The notes under the pieces were generated by a model. The model did no database searches. It worked only from the letters and a program-made list of their open reading frames with translations, and was not told the origin of the DNA. From positions 1 through 38,090 of IMG/VR virus record IMGVR_UViG_3300035180_001763: a stretch of DNA of 38,090 nucleotides; one strand, 5' to 3'. How positions within the stretch are numbered: position 1 is the first letter of the stretch; each line of letters opens with the position of its first letter. Shown here one piece after another: positions 12,365-18,014 of the stretch. Source of the stretch: a virus. A program made the position numbers and the translations under genes.

Positions 12365-12817
12365 CTATTTTTTGCTTTTTGTATATCTATCTGCAACATG
12401 TGAAGCACACCATGCATCTGGCTTACAGACTGGCTCTACACCAATAATACCCCAGATCATACCTTTAGCGGCACTGTATGCAACATTAGATCCTTCATTT
12501 TCATCTGGATTAACATCAAGATGTACTTCAAAATCTCTTTCAATCAATACATCTTCTAACATAGAATACAATTCTGAAACTAGATGAACTTCTTTCATCA
12601 TACGATTGAAAGGTTTAGATAGTTTAGCATCCATTATTTTTTCATAATAAACATTTTTAAAAATTTTTGATTTATCTTTTTGATAAACAACCAAGACTGT
12701 TACAAATCTAACATTCTTGTGCTTAGCTCTCTGAGAGTCACATCCCAAATAGATTTTAGCATTAGGATTATCAGAAATGTAATTTATCATTTCTTGTAAC
12801 TCTTCATTACTAAACAT
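12365..12817 (-). CDS. RNase H-like protein, YkuK/DUF458 family
   Basis: 150 aa. KIYLGCDSQR (residues 21-30), HLDVNP (99-104), and KPDAWCASHVADRYTK (132-147) match the conserved blocks of the YkuK (DUF458) family, a predicted RNase H-like fold. D27, D101, D134 and D143 are the candidate metal-binding acids. Between them, EGSNVAYSAAKGMIWGIIG fits the family's glycine-rich helix. The substrate is unknown; RNA or RNA-DNA hybrid processing is a fair inference. It lies next to a large tRNA array, but that link is speculative. Length is close to the family's usual size. Confidence 0.8.
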   Translation of the reverse strand: MFSNEELQEMINYISDNPNAKIYLGCDSQRAKHKNVRFVTVLVVYQKDKSKIFKNVYYEKIMDAKLSKPFNRMMKEVHLVSELYSMLEDVLIERDFEVHLDVNPDENEGSNVAYSAAKGMIWGIIGVEPVCKPDAWCASHVADRYTKSKK

Positions 12818-12988
12818 TTGTTTACCTTTTTATTTAATTTCTTTCTGATTTTGTTCTATATATCTCTAAGGATTTAAAGATAGAATCTATTCTCTGTGTT
12901 TATATTCAAAAATGAGAAAACTTAGTTTCATTAAAATTTTTAATTACTTACATCTTATACCGCGTGAAGGTGTTTCTCTTATAAGACC

Positions 12989-13058
12989 AGGGAATCGGGG
13001 AATTGAACCCACGACCTTCGGGTTTGGAATCCGATATTCTACCATTATACTAATTCCC
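12989..13058 (-). tRNA. tRNA-Trp(CCA), no encoded CCA tail
   Basis: Acceptor GGGAATT/GATTCCC, anticodon loop TTCCAAA, T-loop TTCAATT. The T-stem has a bulged T (CG-T-GGG/CCCCG) and the anticodon stem has an A31-C39 mismatch. The 3' end reads T then GGT, so the tail must be added. The same two flaws occur in tRNA-Cys at 13656. Confidence 0.85.
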
Positions 13059-13061
13059 TAT

Positions 13062-13139
13062 TGGTACCTGCGGTGGGATTTGAACCCACACCTGGATGGA
13101 TTTTAAGTCCAATGCGTCTTCCAATTGCACTACACAGGC
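13062..13139 (-). tRNA. tRNA-Leu-like (TAA) with short variable loop
   Basis: Acceptor GCCTGTG/CGCAGGT, Leu-style D-loop (CAATTGGAAGACGC), anticodon loop CTTAAAA, CCA. The variable region is only about 6 bases, unlike normal class II tRNA-Leu such as that at 204-289. It is a close relative of 13416-13493. Confidence 0.85.
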
Positions 13140-13148
13140 TTATTTGAA

Positions 13149-13224
13149 TGGTTCGGGAAGCAGGGCTCGAACCTGCAATATACGGCGTCAAAGGCCGTTG
13201 GCATGCCAATTTGCCTATTCCCGA
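13149..13224 (-). tRNA. tRNA-Gln(TTG)
   Basis: Acceptor TCGGGAA/TTCCCGA, anticodon stem ACGGC/GCCGT with loop CTTTGAC, T-loop TTCGAGC, encoded CCA. Confidence 0.93.
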
Positions 13225-13235
13225 ATATGAAATTT

Positions 13236-13311
13236 TGGTACCCAGAGTCGGATTTGAACCGACACTTGATAGGTTCTTAGCCTATTGCCTCTGCCGTTGG
13301 GCTACCTGGGC
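13236..13311 (-). tRNA. tRNA, anticodon AAG (Leu?), class I
   Basis: Acceptor GCCCAGG/TCTGGGT, anticodon stem ATAGG/CCTAT with loop CTAAGAA, T-loop TTCAAAT, CCA. AAG reads Leu CUU, but the variable loop is short, so the identity is not certain. Confidence 0.85.
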
Positions 13312-13316
13312 TTGTT

Positions 13317-13403
13317 TGGTACTTCAGGAGGGCTTCGATCCCTCAATCCCTTGCGGGCCATGGTTTCTAAAACCATGATGTATGCCATTTCCAACACTGA
13401 AGC
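13317..13403 (-). tRNA. tRNA-Leu(TAG), class II
   Basis: Acceptor GCTTCAG/CTGAAGT, anticodon stem ATGGT/ACCAT with loop TTTAGAA, long variable arm, CCA. The T-loop is ATCGAAG, with A in place of the usual T54. Confidence 0.9.
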
Positions 13404-13415
13404 ATAAATTTATTT

Positions 13416-13493
13416 TGGTAGTCATGATGGGATTTGAACCCATACCTGGACAGTTTTTGAAACTGATGCGTCTGCCAATTGCACTACATGACC
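13416..13493 (-). tRNA. tRNA-Leu-like (CAA) with short variable loop
   Basis: Acceptor GGTCATG/CATGACT, Leu-style D-loop (CAATTGGCAGACGC), anticodon loop TTCAAAA, CCA. The variable region is as short as in 13062-13139, of which it is a paralogue. Confidence 0.85.
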
Positions 13494-13495
13494 AT

Positions 13496-13570
13496 TGGTG
13501 CGGAATAAGGGACTCGAACCCTTAACTAAACGTTGGCAACGTTTTATGATAACCATTTCACTAATTCAGC
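13496..13570 (-). tRNA. tRNA-Gly(GCC)
   Basis: Anticodon stem AAACG/CGTTT with loop TTGCCAA, T-loop TTCGAGT, CCA. Acceptor GCTGAAT/ATTCCGC has a T3-C70 mismatch, and the discriminator is A rather than T. Confidence 0.88.
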
Positions 13571-13573
13571 ATT

Positions 13574-13648
13574 TGGTGCGTCTATTCGGACTCGAACCGA
13601 AATCTCCTGGTTGGAAGCCAAGTATGCTAACCATTGCACTATAGAAGC
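13574..13648 (-). tRNA. tRNA-Gly(TCC)
   Basis: Anticodon stem CTTGG/CCAGG with loop CTTCCAA, T-loop TTCGAGT, CCA. Acceptor GCTTCTA/TAGACGC has the same T3-C70 mismatch as tRNA-Gly(GCC), and discriminator A. Confidence 0.88.
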
Positions 13649-13655
13649 ATTTGTC

Positions 13656-13731
13656 TGGAGCCGAATGAGAGAATCGAACTCATCATCTACGGGTTTGCAA
13701 TCCGTTATACTAGCCATTATACTAATCCGGC
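13656..13731 (-). tRNA. tRNA-Cys(GCA)
   Basis: Acceptor GCCGGAT/ATTCGGC, anticodon loop TTGCAAA, discriminator T and CCA. The T-stem has a bulged T (GA-T-GAG/CTCTC) and A31-C39 mismatch, as in tRNA-Trp at 12989. It has the same anticodon as the permuted gene at 49-197. Confidence 0.9.
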
Positions 13732-13735
13732 ATTT

Positions 13736-13812
13736 TGGTGCTTGATGCAGGAATCGAACCTGCTCAGTTCACCTTGTAGGGGTGACGAAATCCCACTCTT
13801 CTTCAATCAAGC
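13736..13812 (-). tRNA. tRNA-Val(TAC)
   Basis: Acceptor GCTTGAT/ATCAAGC is perfect, anticodon stem TCACC/GGTGA with loop CCTACAA, T-loop TTCGATT, CCA. Position 33 is C instead of the near-universal T. Confidence 0.85.
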
Positions 13813-13893
13813 ATTTTGACATTTTGTAATCGACTTGCATTCATAACATCAACTTAAGATATTTGAATACTCAAGCTAATCAACATATATTTT

Positions 13894-13968
13894 TGGCTCT
13901 CCTACCTGGGATCGAACCAGGGACTCTCGGTTAACAGCCGAGGATTTGTACCGCTAAACTATAGGAGA
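13894..13968 (-). tRNA. tRNA-Asn(GTT)
   Basis: Acceptor TCTCCTA/TAGGAGA, anticodon stem CTCGG/CCGAG with loop CTGTTAA, T-loop TTCGATC, discriminator G and CCA. Confidence 0.94.
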
Positions 13969-14062
13969 ATGAATATTCATTAGGAACATAACCTAAAACT
14001 TTCAATTCAAAATCGAAATATCACTGTTAGATGATATAACCATATATTTCATAAACACTCAG

Positions 14063-14148
14063 CTCCCCACTCTGGAATCGAACCAGACATCGGATTTCTC
14101 ACGCCAAACGATTAACAGTCGCCTCGCACACCTTGCGCGCTGTGGGGA
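14063..14148 (-). tRNA. tRNA, anticodon GTT (Asn) with enlarged variable region
   Basis: Acceptor TCCCCAC/GTGGGGA and T-arm TCTGG-TTCGATT-CCAGA are perfect; D-stem CGCG/TGCG; anticodon stem GGCGA/TCGTT with loop CTGTTAA; discriminator G. About 19 bases separate the anticodon stem from the T-stem, as in class II tRNAs, and CCA is not encoded. Odd for Asn. Confidence 0.75.
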
Positions 14149-14254
14149 ACTGAATGTTCATTAGACAAATATAGGTTTAGAATTTTGAATAATTAAAAGT
14201 TCTTAACTATATTAAGGTAAAATTTGATTTTTTTAAATGAATTTTAGTTTGTCA

Positions 14255-14283
14255 TTTAAAGGGGAATCAAATTCCCCTTTAAA
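14255..14283 (-). terminator. Strong hairpin, probable terminator
   Basis: Perfect 13-bp stem (14255-14267 / 14271-14283) with a 3-base loop, just after the stop of the 47-aa gene. T-richness after the stem is modest (AAATGAC), so it could instead protect the 3' end. Confidence 0.6.
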
Positions 14284-14289
14284 GAAAAC

Positions 14290-14433
14290 TTAGATTGAAG
14301 TGTTCTGTAAAGAAGAATTATTTAACCATTGTTGGCATTGCCCCAACCCAGCTAAATTTAGTAGATTATTGCGGAGCACGTTATTACGATTTGCTGCGTT
14401 GATATTAACGATGTTGTTGTTTACGTTATACAT
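14290..14433 (-). CDS. Very small protein, Asn-rich (47 aa)
   Basis: Reads MYNVNNNIVNINAANRNNV, continuing LRNNLLNLAGLGQCQQW and ending NTSI. The ribosome site AAGGAG is excellent, seven bases before the ATG. Its own promoter (14500-14522) lies upstream and a hairpin terminator follows, so it is a complete single-gene unit between tRNAs. About a quarter of its residues are Asn. No function is known; such tiny early proteins often target host enzymes. Confidence 0.7.
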   Translation of the reverse strand: MYNVNNNIVNINAANRNNVLRNNLLNLAGLGQCQQWLNNSSLQNTSI

Positions 14434-14499
14434 TTACGTGCTCCTTATTTTTATTTTATTTATTGTTTGAAAAATTACTTTTTCTTTTTATGTATATGT

Positions 14500-14522
14500 A
14501 TTATAACACAATATACCTTAAA
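14500..14522 (-). promoter_or_regulatory. Early/middle-type promoter of the 47-aa gene
   Basis: TTTAAG box, 11 bases, TATAAT with an extended TGN motif, minus strand. Confidence 0.75.
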
Positions 14523-14602
14523 GTTGGATTAAATTTATTAACTTTTGTGAAAGACTTTTCATTTAAGAAAATATTGCCCTTCATAAAAATTAATTAAAGG
14601 TT

Positions 14603-14679
14603 TGTTGCTAGACGGAATTGCACTGTATCTGGAGTGTCCAATGTGCTCTCCTATTTTACTATTATAACTACAAGCAACA
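14603..14679 (-). ncRNA. tRNA-like element without a proper T-arm
   Basis: TGTTGCT and AGCAACA form a perfect 7-bp acceptor-like stem 77 bases apart. Inside is an imperfect stem, GGAG..CTCC. No TTCRA T-loop, anticodon loop or CCA is recognisable. It lies 8 bases from tRNA-Tyr, so it may be a decayed tRNA or a spacer RNA. Confidence 0.4.
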
Positions 14680-14686
14680 TATCAAA

Positions 14687-14770
14687 TGGTGGGTATGGTT
14701 GGACTTGAACCAACAGTCAGAAAGAACGGTTTTACAGACCGCGCGGCTACCAATTACCGGTTACACACCC
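14687..14770 (-). tRNA. tRNA-Tyr(GTA), copy 1
   Basis: Acceptor GGGTGTG/CATACCC, anticodon stem GCGGT/ACCGT with loop CTGTAAA, class II variable region, T-loop TTCAAGT, CCA. Confidence 0.9.
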
Positions 14771-14789
14771 ATATAAAACTTCATCTTGT

Positions 14790-14927
14790 GCAACATAGGA
14801 ATGTGAACGTTGAACGTTATAGCCTCATTCCAAGCACATAAGCCTTGCAGAAGATATGATAGTTTCATCACTGCAATGACTTCAAAGTTTTAATAATAAT
14901 ATTCTAAAATGTCATTATTAAAACTTT
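14790..14927 (-). other. Hairpin-rich spacer between tRNA-Tyr and tRNA-Ile
   Basis: Holds GGAATG..CATTCC, TTGCAG..CTGCAA and a perfect 14-bp inverted repeat (AAAGTTTTAATAAT, 14885-14927 region) that ends at the CCA of tRNA-Ile. These may guide tRNA end processing. No gene is visible. Confidence 0.5.
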
Positions 14928-15001
14928 TGGTGCTCGTACCCAGAGTTGAACTGGGGTTACGCCGTTATAAGCGGGGCGCTCTACCATTAAGCTATACGAG
15001 C
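14928..15001 (-). tRNA. tRNA-Ile(TAT)
   Basis: Acceptor GCTCGTA/TACGAGC is perfect, anticodon loop CTTATAA, T-loop TTCAACT, CCA. One C-C mismatch in the anticodon stem (28-42). It reads AUA, a codon expected to be common in such an AT-rich genome. Confidence 0.88.
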
Positions 15002-15134
15002 ATATAAAATGTTTCGTATATCAGATATGTCTGTTTCCATCATATGCTCCTTTTGTTTTTTAATTACTTTTTATGTACAAATATTAAGAATATAATCCAA
15101 CTTAAAGTTGGTATATTCAAAAAGAATTTCTAAA

Positions 15135-16022
15135 TCAATCGTACCATTTATCTCTTGTACTTGATACGATTAATATGTCTTTATCTAGCTTAAAACTTGT
15201 CTTATTATCGCCGAAAACTAGTTTTACTGCATACATTACATCATCTTCACCATATTTAGTTATTAGCTTTTTAAGGTTAAATTTAGTTGTTATATATGTA
15301 CGTGTACCTGATACATATGGTGATGATGGAATTGAACTTGATGATGCATCAGAACTAATAGGTTTCAATTTTTTAAGTTCACGTATAATTTCCGTAGAAG
15401 ATAATTCTTTAGAAAACACTTCTGAAAATTTTTCTTTAGCGTCTTTAAATGCTTTGAATTTATTATCAATATCATTTATTAGCGCATTTGCTATAACTCC
15501 ATCAAAATTACCTTTTGCAAACACTTCCAATTCAGTAGAAGTTCCATTGTCAAAGATGACTTTTCCATACACCCCTGATACATAAGTACTGTCCTTAACA
15601 TTATTCCTTAAATTTTCTACTTTTTTAATTGATGTATATGCTTTCTTATCCAAAGCATTAATAATCAAACCTTTTCTGAACGTTGATACGTACTCATTCC
15701 ATTCAGGAATTTTATATGATTTTGATTCTTTTACATCAAGTGAGTTGTTGTTTTCGGTGTATAATCTTACCAACACTTCCATATTATCTGTAATATATAT
15801 AGATAGGATAAACGGAAGGTTATTAATCCTAACCTTAAAGTAAGTTACCCTTCCTTTGTTTTCTGTGAAATATATACCTGACCAATATCTATCACCTATC
15901 CAAGGATGTAAACTAACTTTGTCCTTGATACCCCACGCACTTTTATTACTGAAATTAACATTTTTCAATGCATCATCGATAAATGTATTGCTCTCTTCAA
16001 ATAGTTCTTTAAATTGCATCAT
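15135..16022 (-). CDS. Hypothetical late protein (295 aa)
   Basis: Not recognised. It starts MMQFKELFEESNTFIDDAL; residues 50-110 are beta-rich (RYWSGIYFTENKGRVTYFKVR in parts), a helical middle follows (FKAFKDAKEKFSEVFSKEL), then a Ser-rich linker (SSDASSSSIPSSPYVSG) and a C-terminal domain with LKKLITKYGEDDVMYAVKLVFG. The start region lies in a hairpin whose loop carries a late promoter. It is the only sizeable gene in the tRNA cluster, inserted between tRNA-Ile and tRNA-fMet. Confidence 0.75.
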   Translation of the reverse strand: MMQFKELFEESNTFIDDALKNVNFSNKSAWGIKDKVSLHPWIGDRYWSGIYFTENKGRVTYFKVRINNLPFILSIYITDNMEVLVRLYTENNNSLDVKESKSYKIPEWNEYVSTFRKGLIINALDKKAYTSIKKVENLRNNVKDSTYVSGVYGKVIFDNGTSTELEVFAKGNFDGVIANALINDIDNKFKAFKDAKEKFSEVFSKELSSTEIIRELKKLKPISSDASSSSIPSSPYVSGTRTYITTKFNLKKLITKYGEDDVMYAVKLVFGDNKTSFKLDKDILIVSSTRDKWYD

Positions 16023-16026
16023 TATC

Positions 16027-16054
16027 CCTAATTTTATGATTATTTATAATTAGG
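16027..16054 (-). promoter_or_regulatory. Ribosome-site hairpin containing a late promoter
   Basis: CCTAATT (16027-16033) pairs with AATTAGG (16048-16054). The left arm holds the AGGG ribosome site of the 16022 gene, and TATAAATA (16048-16041) is in the loop. Late transcripts would lack the right arm and so be freely translated. Confidence 0.65.
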
Positions 16055-16057
16055 CCT

Positions 16058-16133
16058 TGGTTGCTGTTGCAGGAGTTGAACCTGCTGTCTCTGGGTTATG
16101 AGCCCAGCGGCGAAACCGTTTGCCCCTACAGCT
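16058..16133 (-). tRNA. Initiator-type tRNA-fMet(CAT)
   Basis: Anticodon stem CTGGG/CCCAG has the three consecutive G-C pairs typical of initiators, with loop CTCATAA. The first acceptor pair is A1-A72, unpaired as in initiator tRNAs. T-loop TTCAACT, discriminator A, CCA. Position 7-66 is also unpaired. Confidence 0.8.
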
Positions 16134-16145
16134 ATATAAAATTTT

Positions 16146-16220
16146 TGGTCCTCGATGATTGAATCGAACAATCATTTTGCGATTATCGGTCGCATGTACT
16201 AACCGTTGTACGAATCGAGG
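16146..16220 (-). tRNA. tRNA-Ile(GAT), copy 1
   Basis: Acceptor CCTCGAT/ATCGAGG is perfect, anticodon stem TGCGA/TCGCA with loop CCGATAA, T-loop TTCGATT, CCA. Position 33 is C, as in tRNA-Val. Confidence 0.85.
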
Positions 16221-16225
16221 ATGAA

Positions 16226-16308
16226 TGGTGGTTAGGTGTGGTTTCGATCCACTCCCGTAAAGACAGGTTTTACAGACCTGTTGCCAGAGCCACTGGCTTT
16301 ACCTAACC
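16226..16308 (-). tRNA. tRNA-Tyr(GTA), copy 2
   Basis: Acceptor GGTTAGG/CCTAACC is perfect, anticodon stem CAGGT/ACCTG with loop CTGTAAA, class II variable arm, CCA. T-loop ATCGAAA has A in place of T54. Confidence 0.9.
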
Positions 16309-16313
16309 ATATA

Positions 16314-16387
16314 TGGTGCCCAATGACTGAATCGAACAGTCGACAACTGATTACAAATCAGTTATTATACCTCTTAACTAATCGGGC
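16314..16387 (-). tRNA. tRNA-Thr(TGT)
   Basis: Acceptor GCCCGAT/ATTGGGC, anticodon stem ACTGA/TCAGT with loop TTTGTAA, T-loop TTCGATT, CCA. Confidence 0.92.
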
Positions 16388-16399
16388 ATTTTATCTTTT

Positions 16400-16492
16400 T
16401 GGAGGGCAATGTCGGGTACGATCCGACAAGAGTTTTTTAGGCTCTGCTAGTTTTCAAGACTAGTGCAATTATTCCATTTCTGCCAATTGCCC
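16400..16492 (-). tRNA. tRNA-Ser(TGA)
   Basis: Acceptor GGGCAAT/ATTGCCC, anticodon stem CTAGT/ACTAG with loop CTTGAAA, long class II variable arm, CCA. Discriminator T rather than G, and T-loop ATCGTAC, are unusual. Confidence 0.88.
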
Positions 16493-16497
16493 ATGTT

Positions 16498-16571
16498 TGG
16501 TAGTTCTAGAAGGTACTGACCCTTCGTCTATCCCTTATCAAGGGATTACTCTGCCATTGAGCTATAGAACT
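16498..16571 (-). tRNA. tRNA-Ile(GAT), copy 2
   Basis: Acceptor AGTTCTA/TAGAACT is perfect, anticodon stem ATCCC/GGGAT with loop TTGATAA, CCA. T-loop GTCAGTA departs strongly from TTCRANT. Confidence 0.82.
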
Positions 16572-16579
16572 ATTTGTTT

Positions 16580-16654
16580 TGGCGATCTTGAGGAATTTTG
16601 AAATCCCGACCCTTCCGCTGACAACGGAGCACTCTGCCTCTGAGCTACAAGATC
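16580..16654 (-). tRNA. tRNA-Asp(GTC), copy 1
   Basis: Acceptor GATCTTG/CAAGATC, anticodon loop TTGTCAG, discriminator G, CCA. One T-T mismatch closes the T-loop. Confidence 0.88.
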
Positions 16655-16665
16655 ATTTAAATTAT

Positions 16666-16742
16666 TGGTGGAGAATACGGGTTACGCTCCCGTCTTCCTA
16701 CGTTGCAAGCGTAGAGTAATCAACCTAATATACTAATTCCCC
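16666..16742 (-). tRNA. tRNA-Ala(TGC)
   Basis: Acceptor GGGGAAT/ATTCTCC, anticodon stem CTACG/CGTAG with loop CTTGCAA, CCA. T-loop AGCGTAA is atypical. The acceptor has no G3-U70 pair in the usual orientation; position 3-70 is G-T. Confidence 0.85.
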
Positions 16743-16755
16743 ATTTTTAAATTTC

Positions 16756-16835
16756 ATTTTTACGACCCTTAAGACAACCTAAATTTTTTCATATTCAGGA
16801 AAAGATTCTTTTTCTTTATTTTCTTATTTCAACAT
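16756..16835 (-). pseudogene. Remnant of an HNH homing endonuclease C-terminus
   Basis: The stretch closely matches 3022-3100, the coding region for the final GWLKGRK repeat of the endonuclease at 3004-3753, but with indels and no open frame. It marks a past endonuclease insertion in the tRNA cluster between tRNA-Ala and tRNA-Asp. Confidence 0.7.
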
Positions 16836-16902
16836 TGAATTATTAGTTTCCCATTTAAGGTACTTACAACGTTCGCTACGTGAAAGCTAATTCTTGAACG
16901 TC

Positions 16903-16974
16903 CGGTCCCACGGGGAATTGAACCCCGATCTCATGGCTGACAACCACATATAATAACCACTATACGATGAGACC
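16903..16974 (-). tRNA. tRNA-Asp(GTC), copy 2, no encoded CCA
   Basis: Acceptor GGTCTCA/TGGGACC, anticodon stem TGTGG/CCATG with loop TTGTCAG, T-arm CGGGG-TTCAATT-CCCCG, discriminator G. The tail reads GAC rather than CCA. It is the tRNA next to the endonuclease remnant. Confidence 0.87.
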
Positions 16975-16986
16975 ATTTTAAATTTT

Positions 16987-17062
16987 TGGTAACACTAACG
17001 GGGCTCGAACCCGTAACATATCCTTGAAAGGGATATAAGATAACCTATTTCTCCATAGTGTC
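16987..17062 (-). tRNA. tRNA-Glu(TTC)
   Basis: Acceptor GACACTA/TAGTGTT, anticodon stem TATCC/GGATA with loop CTTTCAA, T-loop TTCGAGC, discriminator A, CCA. Confidence 0.9.
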
Positions 17063-17072
17063 ATTTAACAAT

Positions 17073-17161
17073 TGGTGGTCAGTCTTGGAGTCGAACCAAG
17101 AGTCCTTACGAAACCGGGTTACAGCCGGTGCACCTATCCAGTTAGTGTTGATTAACTGACC
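17073..17161 (-). tRNA. tRNA-Tyr(GTA), copy 3
   Basis: Acceptor GGTCAGT/ACTGACC is perfect, anticodon stem ACCGG/CCGGT with loop CTGTAAC, class II variable arm, T-loop TTCGACT, CCA. The D-loop is long. It is the first tRNA of the cluster in the direction of transcription. Confidence 0.9.
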
Positions 17162-17290
17162 ATTCTTTGAGAAGTTTTAAGTAAACTCTCGTAAAAGACT
17201 GCTAATTCAGAACACAATAAACTCGCGTTATATTGTACTTAAAATGAAATAATTGATTGAATTTGTCCGAATGGACTGAGGATTCATTCA

Positions 17291-17314
17291 ATGTCTTTCA
17301 TTTCTGAAAGACAT
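17291..17314 (-). terminator. Hairpin after the 41-aa gene
   Basis: Perfect 9-bp stem ATGTCTTTC/GAAAGACAT with a 6-base loop, 15 bases past the stop. It is not followed by a clear T-run, so termination may be partial and allow read-through into the tRNAs. Confidence 0.5.
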
Positions 17315-17328
17315 AAATGACTTTCAGA

Positions 17329-17454
17329 TTAGATAATATCTGTCTCCGATGCAATCGCATCCGTTTCAGAAATAGAGTAGGCATAGGTATAATCAGATGT
17401 GTTTACTGATGTATATGATATTACATTTACTGTTGAGTACATTGTGTAAATCAT
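17329..17454 (-). CDS. Very small protein, Thr/Ser/Tyr-rich (41 aa)
   Basis: Reads MIYTMYSTVNVISYTSVNT, continuing with SDYTYAYSISETD and ending ETDII. The ribosome site AGGAG lies seven bases before the ATG, and promoter 17489-17511 lies 35 bases upstream. It is the first gene of the tRNA-cluster transcript. The alternating pattern suggests beta strands. The function is unknown. Confidence 0.7.
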   Translation of the reverse strand: MIYTMYSTVNVISYTSVNTSDYTYAYSISETDAIASETDII

Positions 17455-17488
17455 TTTGTTTCTCCTATGTTTCTTTTTATATGTTGTT

Positions 17489-17511
17489 ATTATATCATAT
17501 GTTACCTTAAA
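17489..17511 (-). promoter_or_regulatory. Early/middle-type promoter of the tRNA cluster
   Basis: TTTAAG box, 11 bases, TATAAT with upstream TG. Probably the main promoter for tRNA-Tyr 3 and the downstream tRNAs. Confidence 0.78.
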
Positions 17512-17545
17512 ATAACATTAAATGATACAAATCTTTTTCTTTTAT

Positions 17546-17932
17546 TTATTGTTTGAAAAATACGTCCGTTGCAATTTTAGCATACAAATTATAGTTAAGA
17601 TCTTTCAATTCCAATTGTTCAATAACGTCTAAGGCTTTATTCTTAGTAAGTGTTGGAAACGACAAATCAATATTGTTTGCCAAATATTCTTTTATTTCTT
17701 CTAAAGAAATTGTAGCGCTGAACTTGCTTGTGTTTTCATTTACTTCTTCATTTAAACGTTCTAATACAAGTTCACGTCCTACTTTTTTTGAAAACATATC
17801 TTTGCTTGAGCAGACTGAACATGCCAGAAACAATGAATCATCATTGTACATCCATCCCAAGGTGACACCGCCTTTATTACCTTCAAATTGAAAGTGTTTA
17901 AATCTTGTATTATCCAATGTCGCTGTTAACAT
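17546..17932 (-). CDS. Hypothetical early protein (128 aa)
   Basis: Not recognised. It starts MLTATLDNTRFKHFQFEGNKGG; the first half is beta-rich and includes LGWMYNDDSLFLACSVCSS with two Cys; the second half is helical (EEIKEYLANNIDL, LDVIEQLELKDL). It is preceded by ribosome site AAGGAAAC and by promoter 17962-17984, and is followed by the tRNA-cluster promoter. It lies beside the divergent late gene at 18015. Confidence 0.75.
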   Translation of the reverse strand: MLTATLDNTRFKHFQFEGNKGGVTLGWMYNDDSLFLACSVCSSKDMFSKKVGRELVLERLNEEVNENTSKFSATISLEEIKEYLANNIDLSFPTLTKNKALDVIEQLELKDLNYNLYAKIATDVFFKQ

Positions 17933-17961
17933 TTTGTTTCCTTCTTATTTTAAATTATGTT

Positions 17962-17984
17962 ATTATATCAGCACTTACCTTAAA
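17962..17984 (-). promoter_or_regulatory. Early/middle-type promoter
   Basis: TTTAAG box, 11 bases, TATAAT on the minus strand, driving the 17932 gene; it abuts the plus-strand late promoter at 17989. Confidence 0.75.
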
Positions 17985-17988
17985 ATCT

Positions 17989-17996
17989 TATAAATA
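17989..17996 (+). promoter_or_regulatory. T4-type late promoter (TATAAATA)
   Basis: Perfect TATAAATA 19 bases before the start of the gp14-like gene. Confidence 0.8.
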
Positions 17997-18014
17997 AAAC
18001 AAAAAGGAGGGAGT

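Noticed and set aside
12912-13819. Plus-strand frames across the tRNA cluster
   Set aside because: They are the reverse of tRNA genes; the repeated GLEPA/GFEPT-like peptides are T-arm sequences read backwards.
12989-17161. Selenocysteine tRNA
   Set aside because: No TCA anticodon with a long acceptor or extra arm is present among the intact tRNAs.
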